From: Pseudobdellovibrionaceae bacterium
GTDB taxonomy: Bacteria; Bdellovibrionota; Bdellovibrionia; Bdellovibrionales; Bdellovibrionaceae
NCBI GenBank assembly: GCA_025055135.1
Contig: JANWYU010000197.1
Coordinates: 1 to 33,546 of the forward strand
Reading direction: 5' to 3'
Length of the DNA stretch: 33,546 nucleotides
Numbering within the stretch: position 1 is the first letter of the stretch; each line of letters starts with the position of its first letter. Below, piece after piece: positions 1 through 8,937 of the stretch. The position numbers were made by a program, and so were the translations under genes. The notes under the pieces are model-generated. The model was given only the letters and a program-made list of their open reading frames with translations, was not told the DNA's origin and searched no databases.

Positions 1-1040
1 CCCTTTCTCTCTGGAATGTAGGTTCCCATGACCTTAGCAATCTCCTTATTCACCACCGCTTTCATATCTTCCATAAACTCGGATAGTTTGAATTGATAAG
101 CCTTTCCTGTATTTGGAAAAGGGACCGGAAACTCCAATTCATAGTTGTGAAGCGCTTCTAAGATAGTTGTTAATCTTTTTCTCTTTTCATCTCTTAGGGC
201 CAGCTGTGCCTCCCGGGAGGTATGGTTTGCAGGTCCAGTTTCTGCAATACTTAGGGCCATTCTCAAAAGTAACTGATACTCTTTTTTCGAACGTAAAAAC
301 GCCCTTTGAGCCCAGGGAGACTCCCCCTCCGCCGATAAAATTTTGGCTCGGGGATTCTGTACCCACATCATGACCTTTACTAATTGATAAAAATCCATAC
401 CCCCAAACCATTCAAAAGGAAACGCGCTGGCCTCAAGCAGAAACTCATTTAAGTAGGTAACGTCTTCATCCAAACGACTGGAAACCTCATCCAAAGCAAA
501 TTGAAATTCTTGAATATGCTTAGCGGTTACTTCTTCCGCTAAACCTAAATAGTAACTATAGGCAACCACCCTACCTAGCAGAACCAACCGATGAACGTCG
601 ATTAAAGTGCCCCTATTTAATCCCTCTTTAATTACGGCAAGAGCTCGGGTAACATCACCCTGTCCCTCCCTACACATAGCCAAAAATAGGTAATAATGAT
701 AAACACTTTCTGGATTTAAAACCTCCTTATGAGGCCCAACCCTTTCCAAATCAGAACAGGCCTCAACCCATTTCTTTTGCTTGATACCCCACATACCTTT
801 TAAAAGCTGAAACTGAATCCATTCGGCAGGAGAAAGCCTCTTTTCATCAAATTGCCCAAGATCTTTTTCAACATCTTTTAAAATATCGCGTCTAACTTTC
901 CGTTCTAAAAATAGCATTTTTCTCTGATTGTCAGTATAAACAGAATCAGAAGGCTTTGGTGAAGAAAGCTTCACGGTGCAAGCAGTAAACAAAAGAAAAA
1001 AAGTTACCCAAACAAATCGAGCAACAAACAAAAACATCAT
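1..1040 (-). CDS. Predicted lipoprotein, helical/TPR-like, unknown function; 3' end truncated by the window edge
   Basis: Reading the minus strand from ATG ATG (1040/1037): MMFLFVARFVWVTFFLLFTACTVKLSSPKPSDSVYTDNQRKMLFLERKVRRDILKDVEKDLGQFDEK... The frame stays open to base 3, so the six-frame track omits it (no stop in window). Signal peptide plus lipobox-like LFTAC. Confidence 0.75.
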   Translation of the reverse strand, partial: MMFLFVARFVWVTFFLLFTACTVKLSSPKPSDSVYTDNQRKMLFLERKVRRDILKDVEKDLGQFDEKRLSPAEWIQFQLLKGMWGIKQKKWVEACSDLERVGPHKEVLNPESVYHYYLFLAMCREGQGDVTRALAVIKEGLNRGTLIDVHRLVLLGRVVAYSYYLGLAEEVTAKHIQEFQFALDEVSSRLDEDVTYLNEFLLEASAFPFEWFGGMDFYQLVKVMMWVQNPRAKILSAEGESPWAQRAFLRSKKEYQLLLRMALSIAETGPANHTSREAQLALRDEKRKRLTTILEALHNYELEFPVPFPNTGKAYQFKLSEFMEDMKAVVNKEIAKVMGTYIPERK

Positions 1041-1086
1041 GGAACTCTATTGTGACATGAGTTTCATCCACTTTGAACCCGCCAAA

Positions 1087-2196
1087 TCAGCTTGCTGGAG
1101 TGCGCAAATAACGGGCAATTTCTACAATCAAAGAAATCTCTGAACGTTTTTGTCCCTTAGTCACAGATTCCTCCCCTCCGAGAAATGTATAGATTTTGTC
1201 AGGAACTTCGAATATCGGAAGTGAGGGGTTGAGCCGTCTGATTAACGAACGTCCCTCTTTAGCTCTTCGGTCATAATAAGTCACTAGTTGATCGAACCAT
1301 GCTTTGAGGTCGGATCTGTCAGTTTCCTGCAAATTGAAATCTGATTCAAGATAGGCACGATTAATCACAATACCCTCACAATTCATTTGCTCTGCTTTCA
1401 AAATATCTAAAAAGGCCATTCCTTCACGTAATTTGGGTAGGTCGTATTGAGTAACCAAAGTAAATTTACAAAGGGAAGATCTTAGCAATTGATCCACCTC
1501 ATTGAGTCGCTTTTCTAGTTTTTTTTGCCAAAAATGGAGCTGACCAAAAAAATCTGATAACTCATGAATAAATTCGTTACCAGTCAAAAACTCAAGAATT
1601 TGTAAAATCCGCCGCGCCCCAAAGGTAAAAATATTTGTTACCCAGGATCCTCCGTCCTCCATCAAGCGGAACCACCGGGCAACCCGCTCATCTAATAAGC
1701 GATTTAGTTTTTGAGGAGCTTTTAAAAAGTCAATGGCATGACCCGCTGGAGGGGTATCCAGCACAATAAAGTCCCACATGCCCGATTCATATTCATAAAG
1801 TAGCTTCTCTAAACTCGTGAATTCTTGAGAGCCATTTAACTGAGTCGATAATTGCTGATACAATCGGTTTTTAAAAAGCCTCAATATTTTTTCTTCATCC
1901 TTTAGGCCTCGTCGCACAAAATCATCAAAAACCCACTTGGAATCAAGAAGACTGGCCCACATTTCCCCCCATATCCCATCATCGCCCCAACCCCCACTGG
2001 GATGGGGGAGTACTTTCTGATTGTGACCATGAGGAAGTAAACCTAATGCTGTTTTCAACCTTTGAGCAGGGTCGATGGTAACGACTAAAGTTTTGTATCC
2101 CTCTTGCGCTCGAAAATAAGCATAGGCTGCAGCTAACGTGGTTTTTCCAACCCCTCCTGTTCCAACAAAAATTCTTACTTGGGTGTCGTTTTTCAT
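1087..2196 (-). CDS. ArsA/GET3-family ATPase, second member of a tandem pair
   Basis: GTGGVGKTT Walker A, TIDPAQRLKTALGL and VLDTPPAGHAIDFL motifs. The ATG at 2196 overlaps the upstream stop (TAATG); the track start at 2208 is a TTG. Confidence 0.85.
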   Translation of the reverse strand: MKNDTQVRIFVGTGGVGKTTLAAAYAYFRAQEGYKTLVVTIDPAQRLKTALGLLPHGHNQKVLPHPSGGWGDDGIWGEMWASLLDSKWVFDDFVRRGLKDEEKILRLFKNRLYQQLSTQLNGSQEFTSLEKLLYEYESGMWDFIVLDTPPAGHAIDFLKAPQKLNRLLDERVARWFRLMEDGGSWVTNIFTFGARRILQILEFLTGNEFIHELSDFFGQLHFWQKKLEKRLNEVDQLLRSSLCKFTLVTQYDLPKLREGMAFLDILKAEQMNCEGIVINRAYLESDFNLQETDRSDLKAWFDQLVTYYDRRAKEGRSLIRRLNPSLPIFEVPDKIYTFLGGEESVTKGQKRSEISLIVEIARYLRTPAS

Positions 2197-3041
2197 TAAG
2201 CCTCGCAACCAGCAATCTCAGAAACTAAGTTTTGAGCTACTGCAGTTACGTGATGATCAAACACAAAGGGAAGCCTGGTAACCGCTTGCGAGTAACCGCT
2301 CAAAATATTCCAGTAACGCTCTTGAGCCAAACTCCACTTTTTTAGCAAAGCCTCAGCAGTATTGCCAGGCTGATCAACCGGAGGGTACTGCATCCAGCGA
2401 TTGAGCCAGATCTTAATTGGTGAAGAAAGTAAACTTTTAATTTCATTTAAAAAATCAATCGTCTCTTGAATGGGTAACTCTTCGGGAATGGTAACACAAT
2501 GAATTTGAGTAATAGAAGGGGTTTTTAAAACATTCATAATACTGCGGCTTTGTTCACTCATGGGGCCGAAGCGAAAGGTCTCAGCCATTGCCATGGGAGC
2601 CCGGAGCATAGCCAAAAAATGCCCCGTCGCAAAGCAATCCACAACCAAAACATCATAAGGTAATGGTGGACCCACGTAGCGAGGAGGTCCGCTGGTTATT
2701 TTTCCCAAAAGGGCAAGTTCCTTCAGACCAGGGGCTGCATCGATTAAGCTGCGGCTTACAATATTCTCGAAAAACAATTGATGTAGTTTTTCCACTTTAA
2801 TGAGATAAAGAACATATTCCTTTAAAGCTTCAGAGCCACTCCAGCGAGCCAAATCAATCCCTAACTCTGTCAATGAAATGGGGTGGTACGTAATCTCTCG
2901 ATCAAAAACAAACTGAAAAAAACTTTCCTCTCCCAGCTCTACCAACAAGGTACGCGATGCGGCCCCCTCCTTTAAGGCAAGGGCGAGGCTTACCACAGAT
3001 TTTCCCACACCACCTTTACCAGTAACTAAATGTATGCGCAT
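2196..3041 (-). CDS. ArsA/GET3-family ATPase-like protein, first member of a tandem pair
   Basis: MRIHLVTGKGGVGKSVVSLALAL deviant Walker A; degenerate switch motif VVDCFATGHFLAMLRAP. Confidence 0.8.
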   Translation of the reverse strand: MRIHLVTGKGGVGKSVVSLALALKEGAASRTLLVELGEESFFQFVFDREITYHPISLTELGIDLARWSGSEALKEYVLYLIKVEKLHQLFFENIVSRSLIDAAPGLKELALLGKITSGPPRYVGPPLPYDVLVVDCFATGHFLAMLRAPMAMAETFRFGPMSEQSRSIMNVLKTPSITQIHCVTIPEELPIQETIDFLNEIKSLLSSPIKIWLNRWMQYPPVDQPGNTAEALLKKWSLAQERYWNILSGYSQAVTRLPFVFDHHVTAVAQNLVSEIAGCEA

Positions 3042-3153
3042 GAAAGCCCAGTGTGCCCTTAAGAGGGCTCAACGATCTAGTCACTTTGCATAAAAAAGTT
3101 GATCTCCCCTCCAAACTTTGCTTTAGTGCATAGTTCATAAGGGAGAAAGAGGT

Positions 3154-4539
3154 ATGGCGTCCCGTCTCGAAATAGGAACTGATTTAGAGCGAAAACTCCA
3201 CATCACCGTACCAGCAACCATTGTCGATCAAACCTTTAAAGAGGTAACCCGTTATTTTCAGAAACAAAGTCATTTTAAGGGATTTCGTCCAGGACATGCT
3301 CCCCTCGCAATGGTTAAAAAAACATACTTTGGCGACATATTAGAATCTGTTACCCGTCATCTATTAAAAACCTCTTTTGCCCAAGAAACAGCTGAACACA
3401 AGTTACAGGTAGCGGGTGAGCCAAATTTTCATTTCGATTGGCCAAAGGAAAATCAAGACTTTCAATTTAGCGTTACTCTAGAAGTACTTCCGGAGGTGCA
3501 CTTAAACCAAGTTGAGCAATTACCTGCCAAAAAAAACCAATATAAAATAACCGAGGCCCATGTTGATCAATCATTGAATAAAATCCGTTACAATTTGGCT
3601 GAGTGGCAACCAGTGGATCGCCCTGCAAAATGGGGTGACTTAGTTATCATTAATTTTGAGGGGTTTCTGGTATCTGATGAAAAAGCGGACGATAACGTCA
3701 ATAGAATCAAAGAGGTAAATCAAAAACCCTTTACCTCAGTAGAAAAATTTTCAGTACATTTGGGTAGTGGCCAGCTTATTAAAGGTTTTGAAGAAGGTTT
3801 AGTAGGAACCCAAGCGGGTGAACAGTGTACCTTGAATCTTTCATTCCCAGAGGATTATCATCAGAGCGAATTTGCCGGAAAGTCAGCACGCTTTGAAGTC
3901 TTGGTAACACAGGTTCAAGAAAAAAAACCGTTAGAACTTGACGAACACTTATTTAAAAAATTAGGACACTCTTCTCTAGAGGCAACACGTAATTTTATTC
4001 GTGAGCAGCTACAAAAGGAGTGGGATGCGAAAGCCCAAAAAGGCCTAGTGGAGTCCGTTTTAGAGTCCTTGGTGGCCCGCAATCCGGTGAAGATTCCCCT
4101 GCGACTTTTAAAAGAGCAAAAAAGGCGTTTGGTTAAAAAAATTCAAGAGGATTTGATAAACCGACAAGTCTCTGAGAATGAACAAGAAGAATACCTAAAA
4201 AAACACGATGCCGAGCTTGAATCGCTGGCTCGAAAACAACTCCATCAAGACTTTTTAATTTTTGAAATTGCCCGCCAAAAAAATTTAGAAACGACTCATC
4301 AGGATATAGAGCAATATTTTCAAGATACGGCTAAGAAAATCGGTATCGATGTGGAAAGGGTAAAAAGCTACTACGCCCAAGAAAACCGTTACCATCAATT
4401 AAGTGCGCAGCTACAATATCAAAAAGTAATTGATTATCTTATTGCCCATGCTCAAATAGAGGTAACAGAAGCGGAAGTTCCACTCGATCTTCCCCTTGAT
4501 CAAAAAGAGGATCCATCAAACCATGTTACCAGAAGCTGA
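3154..4539 (+). CDS. tig: Trigger factor, peptidyl-prolyl isomerase/chaperone
   Basis: N-terminal ribosome-binding signature FKGFRPGHAPLAMVKKTYF; FKBP-type core (GDLVIINFEGFL...LGSGQLIKGFEEGLVG); long helical C-terminus. Confidence 0.95.
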   Translation: MASRLEIGTDLERKLHITVPATIVDQTFKEVTRYFQKQSHFKGFRPGHAPLAMVKKTYFGDILESVTRHLLKTSFAQETAEHKLQVAGEPNFHFDWPKENQDFQFSVTLEVLPEVHLNQVEQLPAKKNQYKITEAHVDQSLNKIRYNLAEWQPVDRPAKWGDLVIINFEGFLVSDEKADDNVNRIKEVNQKPFTSVEKFSVHLGSGQLIKGFEEGLVGTQAGEQCTLNLSFPEDYHQSEFAGKSARFEVLVTQVQEKKPLELDEHLFKKLGHSSLEATRNFIREQLQKEWDAKAQKGLVESVLESLVARNPVKIPLRLLKEQKRRLVKKIQEDLINRQVSENEQEEYLKKHDAELESLARKQLHQDFLIFEIARQKNLETTHQDIEQYFQDTAKKIGIDVERVKSYYAQENRYHQLSAQLQYQKVIDYLIAHAQIEVTEAEVPLDLPLDQKEDPSNHVTRS

Positions 4540-4996
4540 TCGTGTAGTAAGCTGGGCCATAAAACATAAAACACAATTGGGTATTGCAGAATCGTGTACG
4601 GGAGGACAAGTAACGGCATTTTTAACCCAGGTTCCAGGATGCTCCCAAGCCCTGTGGGGCAGCCTTGTGGTCTACTCTAACCAAGCCAAAACAGAATTAT
4701 TGAAAGTACCTCAGTCCCTAATCCAGGAGCATGGAGCCGTTAGTGAGGAGGTAGTACACTCTATGGCAAACCAAATGCTCTCGCTATTTCCCATTGATCT
4801 GGCTGTGGCTATTAGCGGCATTGCTGGCCCAAGTGGAGGAAGCACCCAAAAGCCAGTAGGCACCGTGTGGTTTGCTCTAGCCATGAAAGGCCGTGAAACC
4901 GTCAGTGCGCGTCAACTTTTTCAGGGCAATCGGGAGCAAATCATCCACCAATCAGCGGTGTTTGCCCTACGATTCATCTTGGAACGAACCTCTTGA
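4523..4996 (+). CDS. pncC: CinA C-terminal-type nicotinamide-nucleotide amidase (stand-alone)
   Basis: AESCTGGQVTAFLTQVPGCSQALWGSLVVYSNQAK...ISGIAGPSGGSTQKPVGTVWFA. The likely ATG at 4523 overlaps the tig stop by 17 nt (track start 4496). Confidence 0.9.
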   Translation: MLPEADRVVSWAIKHKTQLGIAESCTGGQVTAFLTQVPGCSQALWGSLVVYSNQAKTELLKVPQSLIQEHGAVSEEVVHSMANQMLSLFPIDLAVAISGIAGPSGGSTQKPVGTVWFALAMKGRETVSARQLFQGNREQIIHQSAVFALRFILERTS

Positions 4997-5009
4997 CTGT
5001 AGTAGATGG

Positions 5010-5033
5010 GATCCATTTTGATCCATTTTGATC
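5010..5033. repeat. Short tandem direct repeat GATCCATTTT x2.4 upstream of recA
   Basis: Sequence reads GATCCATTTT GATCCATTTT GATC. Confidence 0.9.
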
Positions 5034-5223
5034 TAGAACGATCGGCACTCAGCACCACAGTTGATTTCGACTTGCCTTTTGTAGGTTGGACCGTACCCTA
5101 AAATCTTGAGGAACAGTCCAAAATCGGACGTCCCAAGGAGTATAAAGCTTCATCAAGAGGTCTTTATCGCACTCTATAGTTATCAAGAAAGATACGAGGT
5201 TTTGTTGTAGCACAGGGGGTAAA

Positions 5224-6393
5224 ATGGAAACGCAAAGGCTCACCAATCAAGAACGAATGAAGGCACTCGAACTGGCTTTGGGAACGATTGAAAAGCAGTT
5301 TGGCAAGGGATCGATCATGCGCCTTGGCGCCGACCAATCCCTTAACAAGGATGTGGAGGTGATTAGTACAGGATCTCTTGCTTTAGATGTGGCATTAGGT
5401 ATTGGCGGTCTACCTAAAGGGCGCATTGTTGAAATATTCGGACCGGAATCCAGTGGAAAAACAACCATTGCCTTATCGGTTTGTGCTCAGGCGCAAAAGA
5501 AAGGTGGGGTGGTAGCCTATATTGATGCCGAACATGCCTTGGATGTAAATTATGCCAAAAAGCTGGGAGTTAACATCGAGGACCTCCTCATATCCCAACC
5601 AGACACAGGAGAGCAGGCCCTAGAAATTGCAGAAACACTGGTTCGATCGGGAGCCATCGATGTGCTGGTGGTTGACTCGGTGGCCGCACTAGTGCCAAGG
5701 GCGGAATTAGAAGGGGAAATGGGTGACAGTCATATGGGGTTACAGGCACGCCTCATGTCCCAAGCCCTGAGAAAACTAACGGCAGCAATTAGTCGTTCCA
5801 AAACTCTGTGTATTTTCATCAATCAAATCAGAATGAAAATTGGAGTTATGTTTGGTAACCCAGAAACCACTACGGGTGGTAACGCCTTAAAGTTTTATTC
5901 TTCCATCCGCCTTGATGTAAGACGGGTCGGAGCCATTAAAAATGGTGAAGACATTGTAGGAAGCCGCACTGCTGTAAAGGTTGTGAAGAATAAAATGGCT
6001 CCTCCCTTTACTAAAGTGGAATTTGACCTCATGTATCATGAGGGAATTTCTCTAGAGGGGGATATCTTGGATTTGGCAGTGACTGCCGGTTTCATCGATA
6101 AATCAGGGGCTTGGTATAGCTACCAAAATGAACGGATTGGCCAGGGGCGAGACCAAGCAAAACAGTTTTTGAAGGATAATCCCAAAGTAGCCGAAGAGTT
6201 ACGTAGTCGCATACTTGCCGCAAATGGGATTGGGAAATTACTTCTGACCAATGAGGGGACAACAGATCACATGGACGATGGCTCAATTGATCGTTTAGAC
6301 TCCTCCCCTCATAAGAAGGGAGGAGGAACAAACTCCGGCCGTGAATCAACAAAGAAAAGTGCCAAAAGCTCCAGTGAAAGCCTTGTCATGTAA
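5224..6393 (+). CDS. recA: Recombinase RecA
   Basis: GPESSGKTT Walker [75 protein letters not shown]. Confidence 0.99.
   Translation: METQRLTNQERMKALELALGTIEKQFGKGSIMRLGADQSLNKDVEVISTGSLALDVALGIGGLPKGRIVEIFGPESSGKTTIALSVCAQAQKKGGVVAYIDAEHALDVNYAKKLGVNIEDLLISQPDTGEQALEIAETLVRSGAIDVLVVDSVAALVPRAELEGEMGDSHMGLQARLMSQALRKLTAAISRSKTLCIFINQIRMKIGVMFGNPETTTGGNALKFYSSIRLDVRRVGAIKNGEDIVGSRTAVKVVKNKMAPPFTKVEFDLMYHEGISLEGDILDLAVTAGFIDKSGAWYSYQNERIGQGRDQAKQFLKDNPKVAEELRSRILAANGIGKLLLTNEGTTDHMDDGSIDRLDSSPHKKGGGTNSGRESTKKSAKSSSESLVM
6300..6325 (+). other. Perfect 8-bp inverted repeat inside the 3' end of recA
   Basis: CTCCTCCC-(ctcataagaa)-GGGAGGAG, about 68 nt before the lgt start. Confidence 0.6.
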
Positions 6394-7106
6394 TGTGGTA
6401 CCTTTTATATCAGGTGCTTGGTGCCCTCCTTTGGCTTGTTGCTGTTAATTGGCACCTAAAGAGGAATTTTAAATCGAAGGAAGTAGTTCTTGGCCTTGAT
6501 TTAGCATTCCTTATTTTGGTGTCGGGCCTTATGGGGGGCCGTTTATTTTATGTCATATACGAAAATCCTTCGTTACTAAAAGATCCTATTTCCATTTTCA
6601 AAATCTGGGAGGGTGGCTTTGTATTTTGGGGTGGATTTATTTTAGCCGCTGGGGCCAGTGCGGGGTTCTGTGTTTGGAAAAAATGCTCTTTTTGGTCATG
6701 GGCTGATATTTTTACCCCATGGATTTCCGTGGGTTACATTTGGGGACGGATTGGGTGCTTTTTAGAGGGGTGTTGTTATGGACAATACTGCGACCTTCCT
6801 TGGGCTTGGGAAGGGAGACATCCTACGCAATGGTATGCTGCTTTAAGTGAGCTACTTTTGTTACTCTTCATTGTATCAGAAAAAAAGCGCGCCTCTTCTT
6901 TTTATCCCACAGGATCACTGTTTCTCATTTGGTTGATTGGTCACAGCTTTGCCCGGTTTGTTCTTGTAGAGCCTTTTCGAGACGATTACCGCGGACCGGA
7001 AATTTTTAATATGAGCATCTCCTCATTTCTTAGCCTCATCTTTTTACTCATCGGATTAGGGATTTTTTACTATAAAATTCACAATCGAGAGCCTCAAAAC
7101 CCATGA
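6393..7106 (+). CDS. lgt: Prolipoprotein diacylglyceryl transferase family protein, divergent
   Basis: Multi-TM; GGRLFYV, WEGGFVFWGGF, GRIGCFLEGCCYG, HPTQWYAALSEL, VEPFRDDYRGP. Start overlaps the recA stop (TAATG). Confidence 0.85.
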   Translation: MWYLLYQVLGALLWLVAVNWHLKRNFKSKEVVLGLDLAFLILVSGLMGGRLFYVIYENPSLLKDPISIFKIWEGGFVFWGGFILAAGASAGFCVWKKCSFWSWADIFTPWISVGYIWGRIGCFLEGCCYGQYCDLPWAWEGRHPTQWYAALSELLLLLFIVSEKKRASSFYPTGSLFLIWLIGHSFARFVLVEPFRDDYRGPEIFNMSISSFLSLIFLLIGLGIFYYKIHNREPQNP

Positions 7107-7107
7107 G

Positions 7108-7575
7108 TTAATCCCACAAAAAATGATGACCGAGCTGAAGCAATATGTTACTTAAAAGCCCCGCACACACATCGTCCAAAACAACACCCAAACTACCCTT
7201 AATTTTGCGATCAAAATAAGAAACTGGAAACGGCTTAACAATATCAAAAAAGCGAAACACACCAAAAGCAACAAGGAAAGAAAAAATATTCGTGGGTAAC
7301 ATAAAAAGAGCAATCCAGACGCCTATTATTTCATCAATAATGACCTCCTTGGGATCTTCGGAAACCGAGTCAGACATGGAAAGATAAAGATCCACCCACC
7401 AAATAGAACAGAACAAAGCTAGGAGGGTAACTATACCGTGAGCCACTGGATATGACATCACAGGCGCAATCAGACCCATACCCAGCAACGTTCCCCAGGT
7501 ACCAGGTGCTATGGGCAGATAGCCCAGCTTAGCCCCTGTTACTAACCAGACAATCCACTGTCTCGAACGTTGCAT
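7108..7575 (-). CDS. pgpA: Phosphatidylglycerophosphatase A
   Basis: GAKLGYLPIAPGTWGTLLG, DEIIGVWIAL, FRFFDIVKPFPVSYFDRKIKGSLGVVLDDVCAGLLSN. ATG at 7575; the track start at 7584 is a TTG. Confidence 0.9.
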   Translation of the reverse strand: MQRSRQWIVWLVTGAKLGYLPIAPGTWGTLLGMGLIAPVMSYPVAHGIVTLLALFCSIWWVDLYLSMSDSVSEDPKEVIIDEIIGVWIALFMLPTNIFSFLVAFGVFRFFDIVKPFPVSYFDRKIKGSLGVVLDDVCAGLLSNILLQLGHHFLWD

Positions 7576-7603
7576 CCCAACCAAAAGGCTAACTAAACTT
7601 TAG

Positions 7604-8908
7604 TTACTGATTTTTCAAACGGACAATCTCACTACCAACCAGATCATGACCAATCCAAACCACAGGTTCTTGATATTGCTGAAAGTATTTTAACATAACT
7701 TCACCACAAGCTTCCAGAACCACCTCACTCAAATCAAAGGTCAAAAGATTTTTGGGATTTTCATGCATCTGCATAATATGATCACTAACTGAAATCAATT
7801 TCTCTAACTGCTGTTTCTCATTATGTTGAGGCCATCGAGCAAAATCAAACAGTATTGCCAGATCCGGTTCAGCATAAGTTTGCTCGCACATTTTAACTAC
7901 TTCCGATAGGGTAACACCTGACTTCAATTTCATCTGGCAGTTACCCTCTAAATGACGAACAAAAGGGTGATTACCATACTGCCACAAAATGTTCCACAAA
8001 GGATAAAGCGGGACCTCTACTCCTTGAAAAATACTGGAGGAATGAGTAAGTATCTCCGGACAATTAAATACAGTTGCCAAAATCCCTTGCTGCCGAGCCT
8101 TTCTAGCAAGGTCCTCAAGAAGTAATTTGGCCCATCCTTGCAAATAGGGTGCATAGCTTTGCCACCTCAATTGACCGCTAATAAAAATTTCAGTTCCGTG
8201 GTAACCATAAGCAGAATAGGCCACAATTCTTCCCTGTTGCATCATTTTTTCTCTTAATTCACTGCTGGCCTCTAACAAAAGTTGAAATGACCAAGCGGTA
8301 ACAGCTTTAAAGTTCTCATTAATAACCCAACCCAAAGGAGAATCCCACAGTTTTTTACTGGATAAAAATTTTTCTCCCGTACCACGCACCACTCGATTTA
8401 AAAGACTCAAAACCACCTTATTTTTAGGAACTCCGCCAGCCATTAAATGGGCAAACAAAATGTTACCACTAGGAACTCTTTTCTCAATTTCTGCACAAAA
8501 ATTTTGCAAATTCCTAAAAAGACGTTGTTCGCCTTTAATGCGCGATTCATTTATCAAATCCTTAGGAACTGAAAAGGATTCCCATTCTGCAAGTTTTAAC
8601 TCCTTCAATCGATCCATTAAGTGTAAACCATCAGAAGCTACCTCCCATTCAAACCCCGCCTCCAAAGGAATATTCACCCATTCGTATTTTTTTTCTTTCA
8701 GTTCTTCCTCCCTTAAAGGACGTAAGCCGTGATTTTCATCTCGTCTACCTACTGTGCCCTCTATGACTCTCATGCCCCGCCGTAATGCTGCTTGAACCAA
8801 TCCATTGGCGTATCCTCTATCAAAAAGCTCTCCTACTAAAACCAAAGTATCGCCAGGACGAAAAAATCGAGAATCGCTATCAACCGAACGTAATGGATAA
8901 AACGACAT
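7604..8908 (-). CDS. Possible FabMG-family enoyl-ACP reductase-like protein
   Basis: N-terminus MSFYPLRSVDSDSRFFRPGDTLVLVGELFDRGYANGLVQAALRRGMRVIEGTVGRRDENHGLRPL resembles my recollection of the FabMG family. GGAGG is correctly placed for an ATG at 8908 (track start 8935). Not verified by search. Confidence 0.5.
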   Translation of the reverse strand: MSFYPLRSVDSDSRFFRPGDTLVLVGELFDRGYANGLVQAALRRGMRVIEGTVGRRDENHGLRPLREEELKEKKYEWVNIPLEAGFEWEVASDGLHLMDRLKELKLAEWESFSVPKDLINESRIKGEQRLFRNLQNFCAEIEKRVPSGNILFAHLMAGGVPKNKVVLSLLNRVVRGTGEKFLSSKKLWDSPLGWVINENFKAVTAWSFQLLLEASSELREKMMQQGRIVAYSAYGYHGTEIFISGQLRWQSYAPYLQGWAKLLLEDLARKARQQGILATVFNCPEILTHSSSIFQGVEVPLYPLWNILWQYGNHPFVRHLEGNCQMKLKSGVTLSEVVKMCEQTYAEPDLAILFDFARWPQHNEKQQLEKLISVSDHIMQMHENPKNLLTFDLSEVVLEACGEVMLKYFQQYQEPVVWIGHDLVGSEIVRLKNQ

Positions 8909-8937
8909 ATTCTCCTCCATAAAAATTGATCTCATGT

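Noticed and set aside
167-411. Track ORFs 167..373 (+) and 187..411 (-)
   Set aside because: They lie within the longer open minus-strand lipoprotein frame 1..1040; compositionally non-protein-like.
1979-2215. ORF 1979..2215 (-)
   Set aside because: Frame-shifted shadow of the ArsA-like gene.
3042-3153. Small hairpin GCCCT-TAAG-AGGGC in the ArsA/tig divergent region
   Set aside because: Only a 5-bp stem; too weak to call an operator or RNA element without conservation data.
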